Of a stretch of DNA of 11,325 nucleotides, positions 1-6,261 are shown in pieces (positions within the stretch are counted from its first letter, which is position 1; every line of letters starts with the position of its first letter). The notes below the pieces were generated by a model. The model searched no databases. It was not told where the DNA came from and saw only the letters and a list, made by a program, of their open reading frames with translations. Source of the DNA: CAZVIK01 sp964627045 (GTDB lineage: Bacteria; Acidobacteriota; Terriglobia; Bryobacterales; Bryobacteraceae); contig CAZVIK010000131.1 of assembly GCA_964627045.1 (NCBI GenBank), positions 1-11,325 on the forward strand, read 5' to 3'. The position numbers and the translations under genes are program-made.

Positions 1-75
1 GGAGTCTTTTTTGGCGGCGTGAGCAACGGCGGCAAGAAGAAGCAAGAGGATTGCAGCGGATCTGAATCGGGCCAT
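1..75 (-). CDS. 5' end of an exported protein, unknown function (partial)
   Basis: Only the first 25 codons are present; the gene runs off the left edge of the window. The start ATG is the complement of 73-75. The visible peptide, MARFRSAAILLLLLAAVAHA then AKKDS, is a textbook Sec signal peptide: a basic start (two Arg), a hydrophobic Leu/Ala core and an AHA motif that fits signal peptidase I. The mature protein would begin at about residue 21. A weak GGAA lies about 5 nt before the start. It points the same way as the Tat-exported oxidoreductase upstream and is separated from it by 169 bp with a hairpin, so it may have its own promoter. The function cannot be read from this fragment. Confidence 0.7.
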   Translation of the reverse strand, partial: MARFRSAAILLLLLAAVAHAAKKDS

Positions 76-186
76 CGTCGTTCCGTGGCCGGCCGAGAGG
101 AGAGACCGGGTATGAGCAGCCGACGGTCCTCCACTCGAACGGCGAGACCTCCGGCTGATTGTACTTCAACTGGAGCAGAACGTTGG

Positions 187-224
187 CGCGCGGGCAGGTT
201 CCAGACTCCATGCCTGCCCGTGCG
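187..224 (-). terminator. Long GC-rich hairpin after the oxidoreductase gene, possible terminator
   Basis: The arms 187-198 and 213-224 pair over 12 bp around a 14-nt loop. The pairing includes one G-U wobble when read as plus-strand RNA and one A-C mismatch as minus-strand RNA. The hairpin begins about 20 bp past the stop codon of the minus-strand oxidoreductase. No run of U follows it on the minus strand, so it is not a canonical intrinsic terminator. It may instead act as a 3' stabilising stem or a weak terminator between two exported-protein genes. Confidence 0.4.
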
Positions 225-244
225 GAGAATCGCCGGGGCGGCGG

Positions 245-1468
245 CTAAACCGGCCGCGCCTGTTTGCCGTCCCAGGCGTAGGTCTTGCCGTCCCGGATGG
301 AGAGCACGGCCATCAGCGTGGGCAGGGTCGAGTAGAAGCCGGTATCGATGTTGACCACCGGTTCCTGGCGGCTCTTGACGCAATCCAGGAAGTTGCGCAC
401 ATGGGCGTGATCCGAAGGCCCTCCGACGTAGGCGAACTTGGTGCTGAACGGCTCGAAGGGCGGCGTCTGCGGGCCGCCGCGGCCCATCGCCTGGTTCGGG
501 CGATAGCGGTAGCCGGTGCGGTGCACGTGCAGCCAGCCCTTGGTGCCGAGGAACATGTTGCCCTGGACGTCGAAGTCCGCTTCGGCGCGAATGCAATTGG
601 TGTAGGTCATGACGAACTTCGGGTACTTCCAGGTGGCGGCCAGAACATCGGGGAGTTGCTCGGGCAGAACGGGCGTGCGGACGTACTGGCCCGAACCGGC
701 GCAAGTAAGCGGCTCCTGCGAATTCATGTACCAGTGGGCGACATCGGTGAGGTGCGTTCCCCAATCGAGCAGGGTGCCGCCGGAGTAATCATAGAAGGCG
801 CGCCAACTGCGCTGCCGCGCCTGGGTGTAAGGGCGGCGCGGGGCCGGACCTTGGAACATCTCCCAATCCAGGTCGGCGGGCGGCGCGGTGGCCGGGCCGG
901 GATCGCGGGTGTAGTTGCCCTGGTAGACGCACTCGACGTGGTAAACGTCGCCGATCATGCCGTCCTGGACCCGCTTGGCGTTCTCCTTGAAGTGATCCCA
1001 ACTGCGCTGCTGAAGGCCGATCTGGGCGACGCGCTTGTACTGGCGGACGGCGGCGCGCATCTTCTGGCCGACCTCGATGCTATTGGACAGGGGCTTCTCA
1101 CAGTAGGAGTCTTTGCCGGCCTGACTGGCTTCAATGACCATGGGGCCGTGCCAGTGGTCGGGGGTGGTGACGAGAACCGCGTCGATGTCTTTGCGGTCCA
1201 ATACTTTACGGTAGTCGGCCAGGGCTTCCGGCTGGTTCTTCCCCTTGGCGCCCTGCTTGGCGGCCACCGCTTCACGGGTGGGCTTGAAGACGTCGCAGAC
1301 GGCGACGAGTTCGACGTCCGGAAAGTCGGTAAACACGTCGCCGACGTAGGCGCCACGGGTGCCGGCGCCGAGGATCGCGAACCGGATACGGTCGTTGGCG
1401 CCGATGGCCGAACGGGACAAAGCCGCCGTAGCGGCGGAGCTGACAAGGAATGATCGCCTAGTGTACAA
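245..1468 (-). CDS. Tat-exported Gfo/Idh/MocA-family NAD(P)-dependent oxidoreductase
   Basis: This 407-residue protein is of normal family length. The N-terminus has a twin-arginine signal (RRSFL, residues 4-8, then an Ala/Ser-rich stretch to about 24), so export of a folded, cofactor-loaded enzyme is expected. The Rossmann domain follows, with the dinucleotide-binding loop GAGTRG (34-39), a TTPDHWHGP segment (101-109) and the family motif CEKPL (123-127) holding the catalytic-region Lys. The C-terminal alpha/beta domain has DWGTHLTDVAHW (235-246), typical of exported members. Such enzymes oxidise or reduce sugars, polyols or glycosides; the substrate cannot be told here. The start is TTG, chosen because GGAGG lies 6 nt upstream and because it leaves the Tat signal intact. 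The family call is firm; the substrate is open. Confidence 0.93.
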   Translation of the reverse strand: MYTRRSFLVSSAATAALSRSAIGANDRIRFAILGAGTRGAYVGDVFTDFPDVELVAVCDVFKPTREAVAAKQGAKGKNQPEALADYRKVLDRKDIDAVLVTTPDHWHGPMVIEASQAGKDSYCEKPLSNSIEVGQKMRAAVRQYKRVAQIGLQQRSWDHFKENAKRVQDGMIGDVYHVECVYQGNYTRDPGPATAPPADLDWEMFQGPAPRRPYTQARQRSWRAFYDYSGGTLLDWGTHLTDVAHWYMNSQEPLTCAGSGQYVRTPVLPEQLPDVLAATWKYPKFVMTYTNCIRAEADFDVQGNMFLGTKGWLHVHRTGYRYRPNQAMGRGGPQTPPFEPFSTKFAYVGGPSDHAHVRNFLDCVKSRQEPVVNIDTGFYSTLPTLMAVLSIRDGKTYAWDGKQARPV

Positions 1469-1474
1469 GGATAG

Positions 1475-1479
1475 CCTCC
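1475..1479 (-). promoter_or_regulatory. Strong Shine-Dalgarno deciding a TTG start
   Basis: The complement reads GGAGG, 6 nt before the TTG at 1468. It is the main reason for calling the rare start codon of the oxidoreductase. Confidence 0.75.
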
Positions 1480-1508
1480 AAGGCCCGAGCCAATTCAGGC
1501 CAGAGGGA

Positions 1509-1538
1509 ATTCTACATCACCGAAGGGGGTGGGCACAA
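1509..1538 (-). promoter_or_regulatory. Possible sigma-70-type promoter for the oxidoreductase
   Basis: On the minus strand, TTGTGC (1538-1533) and TAGAAT (1514-1509; 5 of 6 match to the -10 consensus) are 18 nt apart. The transcript would start near 1502, giving a leader of about 34 nt that contains the GGAGG. The -35 match is weak (3 of 6), so the call rests mainly on the -10 box and its position. Confidence 0.35.
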
Positions 1539-1617
1539 GGAGGTTAAGGCGATGAAAAAAAGCCAGTTACGCCTTGATTGGGTTCGTTTCGCAAAATGGT
1601 ATCCGGCACAGCACGCC
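1537..1617 (+). other. Orphan translation start: full Shine-Dalgarno and ATG without a recognisable gene
   Basis: AAGGAGGT (1537-1544) is a full match to the anti-Shine-Dalgarno sequence and sits 8 nt before an ATG at 1552. The frame opens MKKSQLRLDWVRFAKWYP and after 22 codons runs into the antisense of the PIN toxin gene, where it stays open to 2073. The peptide resembles no family I know. It may be chance, a leader peptide, or the 5' remnant of a gene disrupted when the toxin-antitoxin pair arrived. The gap 1469-1617 otherwise holds only the oxidoreductase promoter. Confidence 0.2.
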
Positions 1618-2013
1618 TCAGGCCACCCGGATGCCCTGACGCTCGGCCTCCCGGCGCAGGCCGGTGTCGGCGGTGAGCAAAGCGGCGTCTTCGCGGCGCG
1701 CCAGGGCGAGGAAGAACATGTCATAGGCCGGGCGGCGGCAGGTGCGGGCGAGCAGAAAGGCCTCGGCCGAGACACCAAGGGACGGGACGAAGACATCGAC
1801 CAGGCCGAGGGACGCTTCGATGATCCGGTCGCACTCGGGAAGACTCAAGTTCTCAAACTGATGGTACTTCCAGACGGTGTTGACGACCTCCGGAACCAAC
1901 AGATCCGGGGCAAGGACGGTATCGGCTTCGGTCAACGGCGCGGAGAAACGGGCCGCGTGCCGGCGCTGGATGGCGACCTCGATGGCGGCGCTGGCGTCCA
2001 GGACGAGCCTCAC
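1618..2013 (-). CDS. vapC: PIN-domain ribonuclease toxin of a VapBC/FitAB-type toxin-antitoxin pair
   Basis: This 131-residue protein is of typical VapC length and consists of a single PIN domain. The acidic residues that hold Mg2+/Mn2+ are all in place: D6 (VLDASA), E42 (LLVPEVVN), D98 (AYDMFFLALA) and D116 (LLTADTGL). Family members cut tRNA, rRNA or mRNA and stop translation until neutralised; the target here is unknown. The start is GTG (2013-2011), whose last two bases form part of the antitoxin stop codon (GTGA, 4-bp overlap). This couples toxin translation to that of the antitoxin. The catalytic residues are intact, so the toxin is probably active. The PIN call is firm; vapC is used as a family name. 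Confidence 0.9.
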   Translation of the reverse strand: MRLVLDASAAIEVAIQRRHAARFSAPLTEADTVLAPDLLVPEVVNTVWKYHQFENLSLPECDRIIEASLGLVDVFVPSLGVSAEAFLLARTCRRPAYDMFFLALARREDAALLTADTGLRREAERQGIRVA

Positions 2014-2252
2014 CGGTTACGGTCCTCGCGAATCAGTTTGGCGGGGTCGGCGAGCGAACTGCCGGGGGGTTGAATCGACGGAAGCCCCGCCAGCAAAGCC
2101 CTGCGGCGCGCTTTGGCATCCACTTCGACCTGGAGCCCTTTGGCCAGCACCGCGACGGTTTGCTGGGCGAGGCTGCGGCGCTCGCGTTCCGCTTGCTCCA
2201 CGAGGCGGCGGTAGATGTGGTCAGGTACGTCGCGGACTTGAATGAGAGGCAT
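2010..2252 (-). CDS. vapB: Ribbon-helix-helix antitoxin (FitA/VapB-like)
   Basis: An 80-residue protein directly upstream of the PIN toxin and overlapping it by 4 bp. Residues 3-10 (LIQVRDVP) fit the DNA-contacting beta strand of a ribbon-helix-helix domain. DHIYRRLVEQAERERRSLAQ and the helix to about residue 40 fit the two helices, as in FitA-type antitoxins. The C-terminal tail (SSLADPAKLIREDRNR) is basic and acidic, suited to lying across the toxin active site. The ATG at 2252-2250 was chosen because it begins just before the beta strand. The pair probably represses its own promoter; the upstream inverted repeats are natural operator candidates. Family and role are well supported by sequence and context; a Phd-type fold is unlikely. 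Confidence 0.85.
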   Translation of the reverse strand: MPLIQVRDVPDHIYRRLVEQAERERRSLAQQTVAVLAKGLQVEVDAKARRRALLAGLPSIQPPGSSLADPAKLIREDRNR

Positions 2253-2264
2253 GATTGCCGCCTA

Positions 2265-2281
2265 CATTATCCCACATAATG
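2265..2281. promoter_or_regulatory. Inverted repeat over the -10 box, candidate antitoxin operator
   Basis: CATTAT-CCCAC-ATAATG has perfect 6-bp arms (2265-2270, 2276-2281) and covers the predicted -10 box. Binding here by the ribbon-helix-helix antitoxin would block polymerase directly, as in known VapBC/FitAB loci. That this protein binds here is inferred. Confidence 0.45.
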
Positions 2282-2294
2282 CATACTGCTGCAA
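2266..2294 (-). promoter_or_regulatory. Predicted promoter of the toxin-antitoxin operon
   Basis: On the minus strand, TTGCAG (2294-2289) and GATAAT (2271-2266; 5 of 6 match to TATAAT) are exactly 17 nt apart, and the -10 box ends 13 nt before the antitoxin ATG. The leader would be short, about 7 nt, with no clear Shine-Dalgarno. The -35 matches at only 3 of 6 positions. Confidence 0.5.
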
Positions 2295-2301
2295 GATGCA
2301 G
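2289..2301. repeat. Inverted repeat over the -35 box
   Basis: CTGCA-AGA-TGCAG has 5-bp arms (2289-2293, 2297-2301) and overlaps the predicted -35 box. Its centre lies 22 bp, about two helical turns, from the centre of the repeat at 2265-2281. The arms differ in sequence from that repeat, so a shared binding protein is uncertain. Confidence 0.35.
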
Positions 2302-2314
2302 GCACTTGGGCGTG

Positions 2315-2329
2315 CATGAAGAGTTCATG
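2315..2329. repeat. Third inverted repeat upstream of the toxin-antitoxin operon
   Basis: CATGAA-GAG-TTCATG has perfect 6-bp arms (2315-2320, 2324-2329). It lies between the toxin-antitoxin promoter and the divergent DUF2934 gene, 62 bp before that gene's likely start, so it could serve either. The rest of the gap 2253-2390 shows no further clear signal. Confidence 0.35.
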
Positions 2330-2390
2330 ACGGGTGGGGCGCACGCGGAAACGGGCGAACCATTTGGGGTGTTGCAGCGTCTATAGAGGT

Positions 2391-2714
2391 ATGACGCATT
2401 CGGATCGCGCTGGAATTTCGGAGTACCAACGGCTGCGAGCCGAGTATGACAGCGCCTTCGCCCGGCTTCGGGCGGCAGCGCAGTACCACTCGGCCGACAC
2501 CGCCGCCGAGCAAGCAGCCATGGAGCTGTACCGCGAATGCCGGGAGAAGTTGGCACGCTACCTGGCGTCCGGCGGTGCGCCCACCCCGTCCAAGAGCGAG
2601 GTAGAGGCGCTGGCCTATCGCCTGTGGGAAGAAGCCGGCCGCCCGCTGGGGCGTCCGATGGAGCACTGGTTCCGGGCCGAGCAGATCGTCGGCCGGCGCC
2701 ACAACGCCTCGTAG
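2391..2714 (+). CDS. Small DUF2934-domain protein
   Basis: A 107-residue soluble protein. The C-terminal part, about residues 68-100 (SEVEALAYRLWEEAGRPLGR followed by PMEHWFRAEQIV), matches DUF2934, a short domain with a conserved W-E-x-x-G-R-P-x-G-x-x-x-x-HW pattern and no known biochemical role. The N-terminal half is helical and charged (SEYQRLRAEYDSAFARLRAA), possibly a helical pair. I chose the ATG at 2391 because the DNA before it codes for unconvincing basic sequence. A GTG at 2334 in the same frame would add 19 residues. AGAGG sits just 2 nt before the ATG, which is too close to be ideal, so the start is uncertain. The gene diverges from the toxin-antitoxin pair and converges on purE. 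Confidence 0.72.
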   Translation: MTHSDRAGISEYQRLRAEYDSAFARLRAAAQYHSADTAAEQAAMELYRECREKLARYLASGGAPTPSKSEVEALAYRLWEEAGRPLGRPMEHWFRAEQIVGRRHNAS

Positions 2715-2768
2715 CGTCCTCCGTAAACCGTGTTTGTTCGCATGGCCGGGGGGAAGTGCGTCCCCGCG

Positions 2769-3263
2769 TCAGGGTAGAGTCGCATCGAGGACGGCGGCCG
2801 ACTGGTCGTCGCGGAACTTCCGCAAGGCCTCGCGCAGCGCCGGGCGGTTAATGGCCAACACCGCGATGGCGAGCAAGGCGGCGTTGGTGGCGCCGGGCTT
2901 TCCGATGGCCAGAGTGCCGACGGGAATGCCGCCCGGCATCTGGACGGTGGAAAGCAGAGAATCCAGTCCCTTGAGCGCCTGGCTCTCCATGGGAACGCCG
3001 AATACCGGGAGCACGGTGTGCGCCGCCACCACGCCGGCCAGGTGCGCGGCTCCGCCGGCGGCGGCGATCATGACTTCCACGCCGCGGTGTTCGGCCTGCG
3101 AGACGTAGTCCACGGTGTGGCGCGGCGTGCGGTGCGCCGAAAGCACCTTGCATTCGTGGGGAACATCGAATTTCGCCAGCGTTTCCGAACAGTGACGCAT
3201 GCAGTCCCAGTCCGACTTGCTGCCCATCAGCACGGCTACCAGCGGATGCGCGGTCTTGGTCAT
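2769..3263 (-). CDS. purE: N5-carboxyaminoimidazole ribonucleotide mutase (class I PurE)
   Basis: This cytoplasmic enzyme of purine synthesis moves the carboxyl of N5-CAIR to give CAIR. The 164-residue length is normal. All family motifs are present: GSKSD (14-18, phosphate and ribose binding), SAHRTP (42-47; H44 corresponds to the catalytic His), AAGGAAHL (68-75), the substrate loop GVPMES (89-94) and VQMPGGIPVGTLAIG (107-121). GSKSD together with SAHRTP points to a class I enzyme that would need PurK; no purK is seen in the window. The ATG at 3263-3261 begins just before the first beta strand. Its ribosome site is weak (GAATGAAG, 4 nt before). The gene diverges from the ABC exporter across 80 bp and converges on the DUF2934 gene across 54 bp. 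Confidence 0.97.
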   Translation of the reverse strand: MTKTAHPLVAVLMGSKSDWDCMRHCSETLAKFDVPHECKVLSAHRTPRHTVDYVSQAEHRGVEVMIAAAGGAAHLAGVVAAHTVLPVFGVPMESQALKGLDSLLSTVQMPGGIPVGTLAIGKPGATNAALLAIAVLAINRPALREALRKFRDDQSAAVLDATLP

Positions 3264-3343
3264 GTGACTTCATTCTAGCGTGGCGATGGGCGTTTCTTGC
3301 GCCTCTTGCCCGGCGTGTTACATCTTAATAGTTCACGCCTGGG

Positions 3344-4255
3344 ATGATCGAGGTTCAACAGCTTCGGCACGCTTACGGGGACCGGACCGCCCTGGACGGC
3401 GTCAGCTTCCAGGTCGCCAAGGGCGAGATCTACGGGCTGGTGGGACCTAACGGAAGCGGCAAGTCCACCTTGTTCCGCATCCTCTCGACGATGATGGCGC
3501 CGGGCGGGGGCCGTGCGGCGGTGGCGGGCCACGATGTGGTGCGTGAGGCCGAAAAGGTGCGGCTGCACACCGGGGTGGTCTTCCAGAGCGCGAGTCTGGA
3601 CAAAAAGCTGACCGTGGAAGAGAACCTGCGCGGGCAGGGACACCTTTTTGCGCTTTCCGGCGCGACGTTGCGGAGCCGGGTCGATGAAGCGATGCACCGG
3701 TTCGGGCTCGCCGAGCGGCGCGGGGAACTGGTGGGGACGTTGAGCGGCGGCTTGAAACGCCGGGTGGAAGTGGCCAAGGCGCTGCTGCACTCCCCGAAGG
3801 TGGTCCTGATGGACGAGCCCTCGACAGGGCTGGACCCCGGGGCGCGGCGGGAGTTGTGGCAGTACATCGCCGAGATGCGCGAGACGCGCGGCGTGACGGT
3901 GCTGTTGACCTCGCACATTCTGGACGAGGCCGAGCGCTGCGACCGGCTGCTGATGCTGCACAAAGGACGCGCGGTGGCCGAGGGGACGCCCGCCGAGCTG
4001 AAGCGGCGTATCGGCGGGGACGTGGTGGTGCTGGAGACGGGCGATCCGGCGCGGTTGATCGAAGACGTGGCGCGGCGGTTCGGCGTGGCGCCGCGCATTG
4101 CGGACGGGGCGCTGCGGGTGGAGATCGCCAACGGGCACCGCTTCATCACCGAAGTGGTGGAGGCGTTTCCGGGCGCGATTCAATCGGTGGCGCTGCACAA
4201 GCCGACGCTGGAGGACGTGTTCCTGGACGAGACGGGGGCGTCGATCCGCGAATGA
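3344..4255 (+). CDS. ATP-binding subunit of an ABC-2 type exporter (DrrA/NatA-like)
   Basis: This 303-residue ATPase drives the membrane subunit encoded just downstream. Visible motifs are Walker A GPNGSGKST (34-42, K40), Q-loop Q81, signature LSGGLKRR (133-140), Walker B VVLMDEP (153-159, catalytic E158), D-loop STGLDP (160-165) and the switch His in TSHILDEAERCD (H191). Residues about 225-303 form the extra C-terminal domain of this subfamily, ending in the usual PTLEDVFL (287-294). The signature has Leu-Lys in place of the more usual Gln-x, as is common in ABC-2 exporters. Related pairs export drugs, lipids or polysaccharides, or act in membrane repair; the cargo is not evident. The start follows only a weak ribosome site, but translation begins directly before the first beta strand. 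Confidence 0.93.
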   Translation: MIEVQQLRHAYGDRTALDGVSFQVAKGEIYGLVGPNGSGKSTLFRILSTMMAPGGGRAAVAGHDVVREAEKVRLHTGVVFQSASLDKKLTVEENLRGQGHLFALSGATLRSRVDEAMHRFGLAERRGELVGTLSGGLKRRVEVAKALLHSPKVVLMDEPSTGLDPGARRELWQYIAEMRETRGVTVLLTSHILDEAERCDRLLMLHKGRAVAEGTPAELKRRIGGDVVVLETGDPARLIEDVARRFGVAPRIADGALRVEIANGHRFITEVVEAFPGAIQSVALHKPTLEDVFLDETGASIRE

Positions 4256-4998
4256 GACGCTTCTGGCTGGCGGCGGGGACGCTGTGGGCGCGCGAACTGC
4301 GGCGCTTCTGGCGCGAGAAGGCGCGGGTGGCGGGGTTTGTGGGATCGCCGCTGGTGTTCTGGTTGATCATCGGCGGCGGGTTCGGCGACCTGGCGTACTT
4401 CTTCCCCGGGGCGCTGACGCTGACGGTGATGTTCTCGGCGGTCTTTTCGACGATGACGCTGATCGAAGACCGGCGCGAGGGGTTTCTGCTTTCCATGCTG
4501 GTGTCGCCGGCGCCGCGCAGCGCGATGGTGCTCGGCAAGACGCTCGGTTCGGCGACGCTGGCCTGGCTGCAAGGCGTGATCTTCATGGCGTTCGGGCCGC
4601 TGACGGGGGTGTGGCTGACGCCTGGGGCGCTTGCCGGGGCGGTGGCGGTGCTGTTTCTGATCTCCCTGACCTTCACGCTGATGGGATTCCTGATCGCCTG
4701 GCACATGGAATCGACGCAGGGCTTTCACGCGGTGATGAACCTGGTGCTGTTCCCGTTGTGGATGATGTCGGGGGCGCTGTTCTCACCGGAGAAGGCGCAT
4801 GGGTGGATCCAGGCGGTGATGGAGGCCAACCCGCTGACCTATGCGCAGGCGGCGCTACGGCATCTGCTGGACCCGAGGGCGGCCGATGCGGCGCCGTCGC
4901 TGGGCGTGAGCCTGGCGGTGACGGCGGCGTGCGCGGCTGTGCTGCTGGCGGCATCGACGGCGGCGGCGAACCGGAAGAGCGCCAAGAGCGGGGCTTAG
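4252..4998 (+). CDS. ABC-2 type permease subunit
   Basis: A 248-residue integral membrane protein, normal for ABC-2 permeases (about 250 residues, six helices). Hydrophobic segments are near residues 27-45, 51-70, 98-120, 124-148, 157-180 and 218-240. The segment at about 67-92 (MTLIEDRREGFLLSMLVSPA) carries the typical coupling motif that follows helix 2, with Glu-Asp-Arg and a Ser-Pro. The ATG at 4252 overlaps the ATPase stop as ATGA, so the two subunits are translationally coupled and should work as dimers of each. The frame stays open far upstream, inside the ATPase gene, but that part reads as low-complexity antisense-like sequence and the overlap start is preferred. Confidence 0.9.
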   Translation: MRRFWLAAGTLWARELRRFWREKARVAGFVGSPLVFWLIIGGGFGDLAYFFPGALTLTVMFSAVFSTMTLIEDRREGFLLSMLVSPAPRSAMVLGKTLGSATLAWLQGVIFMAFGPLTGVWLTPGALAGAVAVLFLISLTFTLMGFLIAWHMESTQGFHAVMNLVLFPLWMMSGALFSPEKAHGWIQAVMEANPLTYAQAALRHLLDPRAADAAPSLGVSLAVTAACAAVLLAASTAAANRKSAKSGA

Positions 4999-5025
4999 GG
5001 AACGGGCCTCGCGCGACGGCGCAAA

Positions 5026-5052
5026 CCAGGCGGAGCCGACGCGGCTCGCTGG
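5026..5052. terminator. Hairpin between convergent stop codons, possible two-way terminator
   Basis: Inner arms GAGCCG (5033-5038) and CGGCTC (5042-5047) close a 3-nt loop. Outer arms CCAG (5026-5029) and CTGG (5049-5052) extend the stem past a small internal loop. It fills the 55-bp gap between the permease stop and the YjbQ stop, the usual place for a terminator serving both strands. No U tract is present on either side, so termination is inferred from position and structure. Confidence 0.45.
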
Positions 5053-5053
5053 C

Positions 5054-5473
<420 letters not shown>

Positions 5474-5494
5474 CCATGTCATATTGTAGGGGAG

Positions 5495-5980
5495 ATGACG
5501 GCGGAAACCAGCGGCGCTGCCCCAGGGCAGCAGAAACGGGCGCCGGTTGCGGCGCTCATCATCCTGGTGGTGATTGTGGCCGGGGCGGTGGGATTCTGGG
5601 TCCTGGACCAGCAATCCAAGAACATCACCGTGCCCAAGGCCGTGCTCACGCCCGAGGCTAAGGCCTATGTGAAGTACCTGAGCCTGGGCGAGGTCACCAT
5701 GAAGGCCACCGACGCGTTCCTGAAGCAGACGCTGGTGGAGATCGAAGGCCAGATCACGAACTTCGGCGACCGGAAGCTGCAATCGGTGGAACTCAACTGC
5801 GTGTTCTACGATCCCTACGGGCAGGTGGTGCTGCGCGAGCGCGTGCCGATTGTGCGCGCGCGCGGAGGCGTGCTGAATCCGGGCGAAACCAGGAGCTTCC
5901 GGCTGGCGTTCGACACCATTCCGGAAAGCTGGAACCAGGCGTTGCCGCAACTGGTGATCGCGCAGATCGTCTTCGGCTGA
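5495..5980 (+). CDS. Membrane-anchored protein with an Ig-like (DUF2393/FxLYD-like) domain
   Basis: A 161-residue protein with a short Gln/Lys/Arg-containing cytoplasmic end, one membrane helix at about 17-38 (VAALIILVVIVAGAVGFWVL) and no other membrane segment. The outer part, about 75-161, looks like a beta-sandwich of the DUF2393/FxLYD kind. The strand pattern VEIEGQITNFGDRKLQSVEL, then CVFYDPYGQVV and LNPGETRSFRLAFDTIPESW, is typical of proteins in which NFG and PGE-type turns recur. No enzyme motif is visible, and the function is unknown. The ATG at 5495 was chosen because AGGGGAG lies immediately before it and the sequence further upstream is antisense to YjbQ. It heads a plus-strand group with the DUF167 and aldolase genes and diverges from yjbQ with only 21 bp between the start codons. 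Confidence 0.75.
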   Translation: MTAETSGAAPGQQKRAPVAALIILVVIVAGAVGFWVLDQQSKNITVPKAVLTPEAKAYVKYLSLGEVTMKATDAFLKQTLVEIEGQITNFGDRKLQSVELNCVFYDPYGQVVLRERVPIVRARGGVLNPGETRSFRLAFDTIPESWNQALPQLVIAQIVFG

Positions 5981-5984
5981 GACG

Positions 5985-6257
5985 GTGACGGAGATCGAGG
6001 AGATCCGGCGGGAACTGGCGGCCAAAGGGATGGTGCGCCTCAAAGTGAAGGTGACGCCCAAGGGCGGGCGCGGCGAAATCACCGGGTTTCTGGCCGATGG
6101 GACGATGAAGGTGCGGGTGCAGGCGGCTCCCGAGCGAGGCAAGGCCAACGCGGAGCTGTGCGCACTGGTGGCTGGGGCGCTGGGGGTGAGGGCGCTGCAG
6201 GTGAGCGTGGCAGCCGGGGCGGCAAGCGCGGCGAAGACGCTGCTCGTCAAAGCGTAA
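5985..6257 (+). CDS. DUF167/UPF0235 (YggU-like) protein
   Basis: A 90-residue protein. The family pattern is clear: VKVTPKGGRGEITGFLADG (residues 21-39), then the hallmark KVRVQAAPERGKANAELCAL (41-60) with its APxxGKAN core, and a C-terminal strand with SAAKTLLV. The biochemical function of the family is unknown; a small alpha/beta fold and nucleic-acid binding have been suggested. The start is GTG at 5985, 4 nt after the previous stop; an in-frame ATG at 6030 would drop 15 residues and still leave the domain intact, so the N-terminus is uncertain. The 4-nt gaps on both sides indicate co-transcription with the membrane protein and the aldolase. Confidence 0.85.
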   Translation: MTEIEEIRRELAAKGMVRLKVKVTPKGGRGEITGFLADGTMKVRVQAAPERGKANAELCALVAGALGVRALQVSVAAGAASAAKTLLVKA

Positions 6258-6261
6258 CATC

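Noticed and set aside
401..1453. A 350-codon open frame on the plus strand
   Set aside because: It is antisense to the oxidoreductase, which has intact Tat, Rossmann and EKP motifs. The plus frame gives a repetitive Gly/Ala/Val/Leu product with no family pattern, as expected in GC-rich DNA.
1546..1575. AAGGCG...CGCCTT inverted repeat with a T7 run on the minus strand, as a terminator for vapC
   Set aside because: The T run lies in the 18-nt loop and not after the stem, and no GC-rich stem ends directly before it.
2748..2765. GGGG...CCCC stem between the DUF2934 and purE stop codons as a terminator
   Set aside because: Only 4-5 bp of simple G/C pairing with an 8-nt loop and no T run; too weak to call in GC-rich DNA.
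3306..3329. TTGCCC and CTTAAT as a promoter for the ABC exporter
   Set aside because: The spacing is 12 nt, too short for a sigma-70 promoter, and both boxes match poorly.
3275..4198. A 307-codon open frame on the minus strand
   Set aside because: It is antisense to the ABC ATPase with all its motifs. Its product is rich in His, Arg, Pro and Gln without domains.
5483..6250. Upstream in-frame extension of yjbQ to 398 codons
   Set aside because: The added part is antisense to the membrane-protein and DUF167 genes, and YjbQ proteins are about 130-140 residues long.
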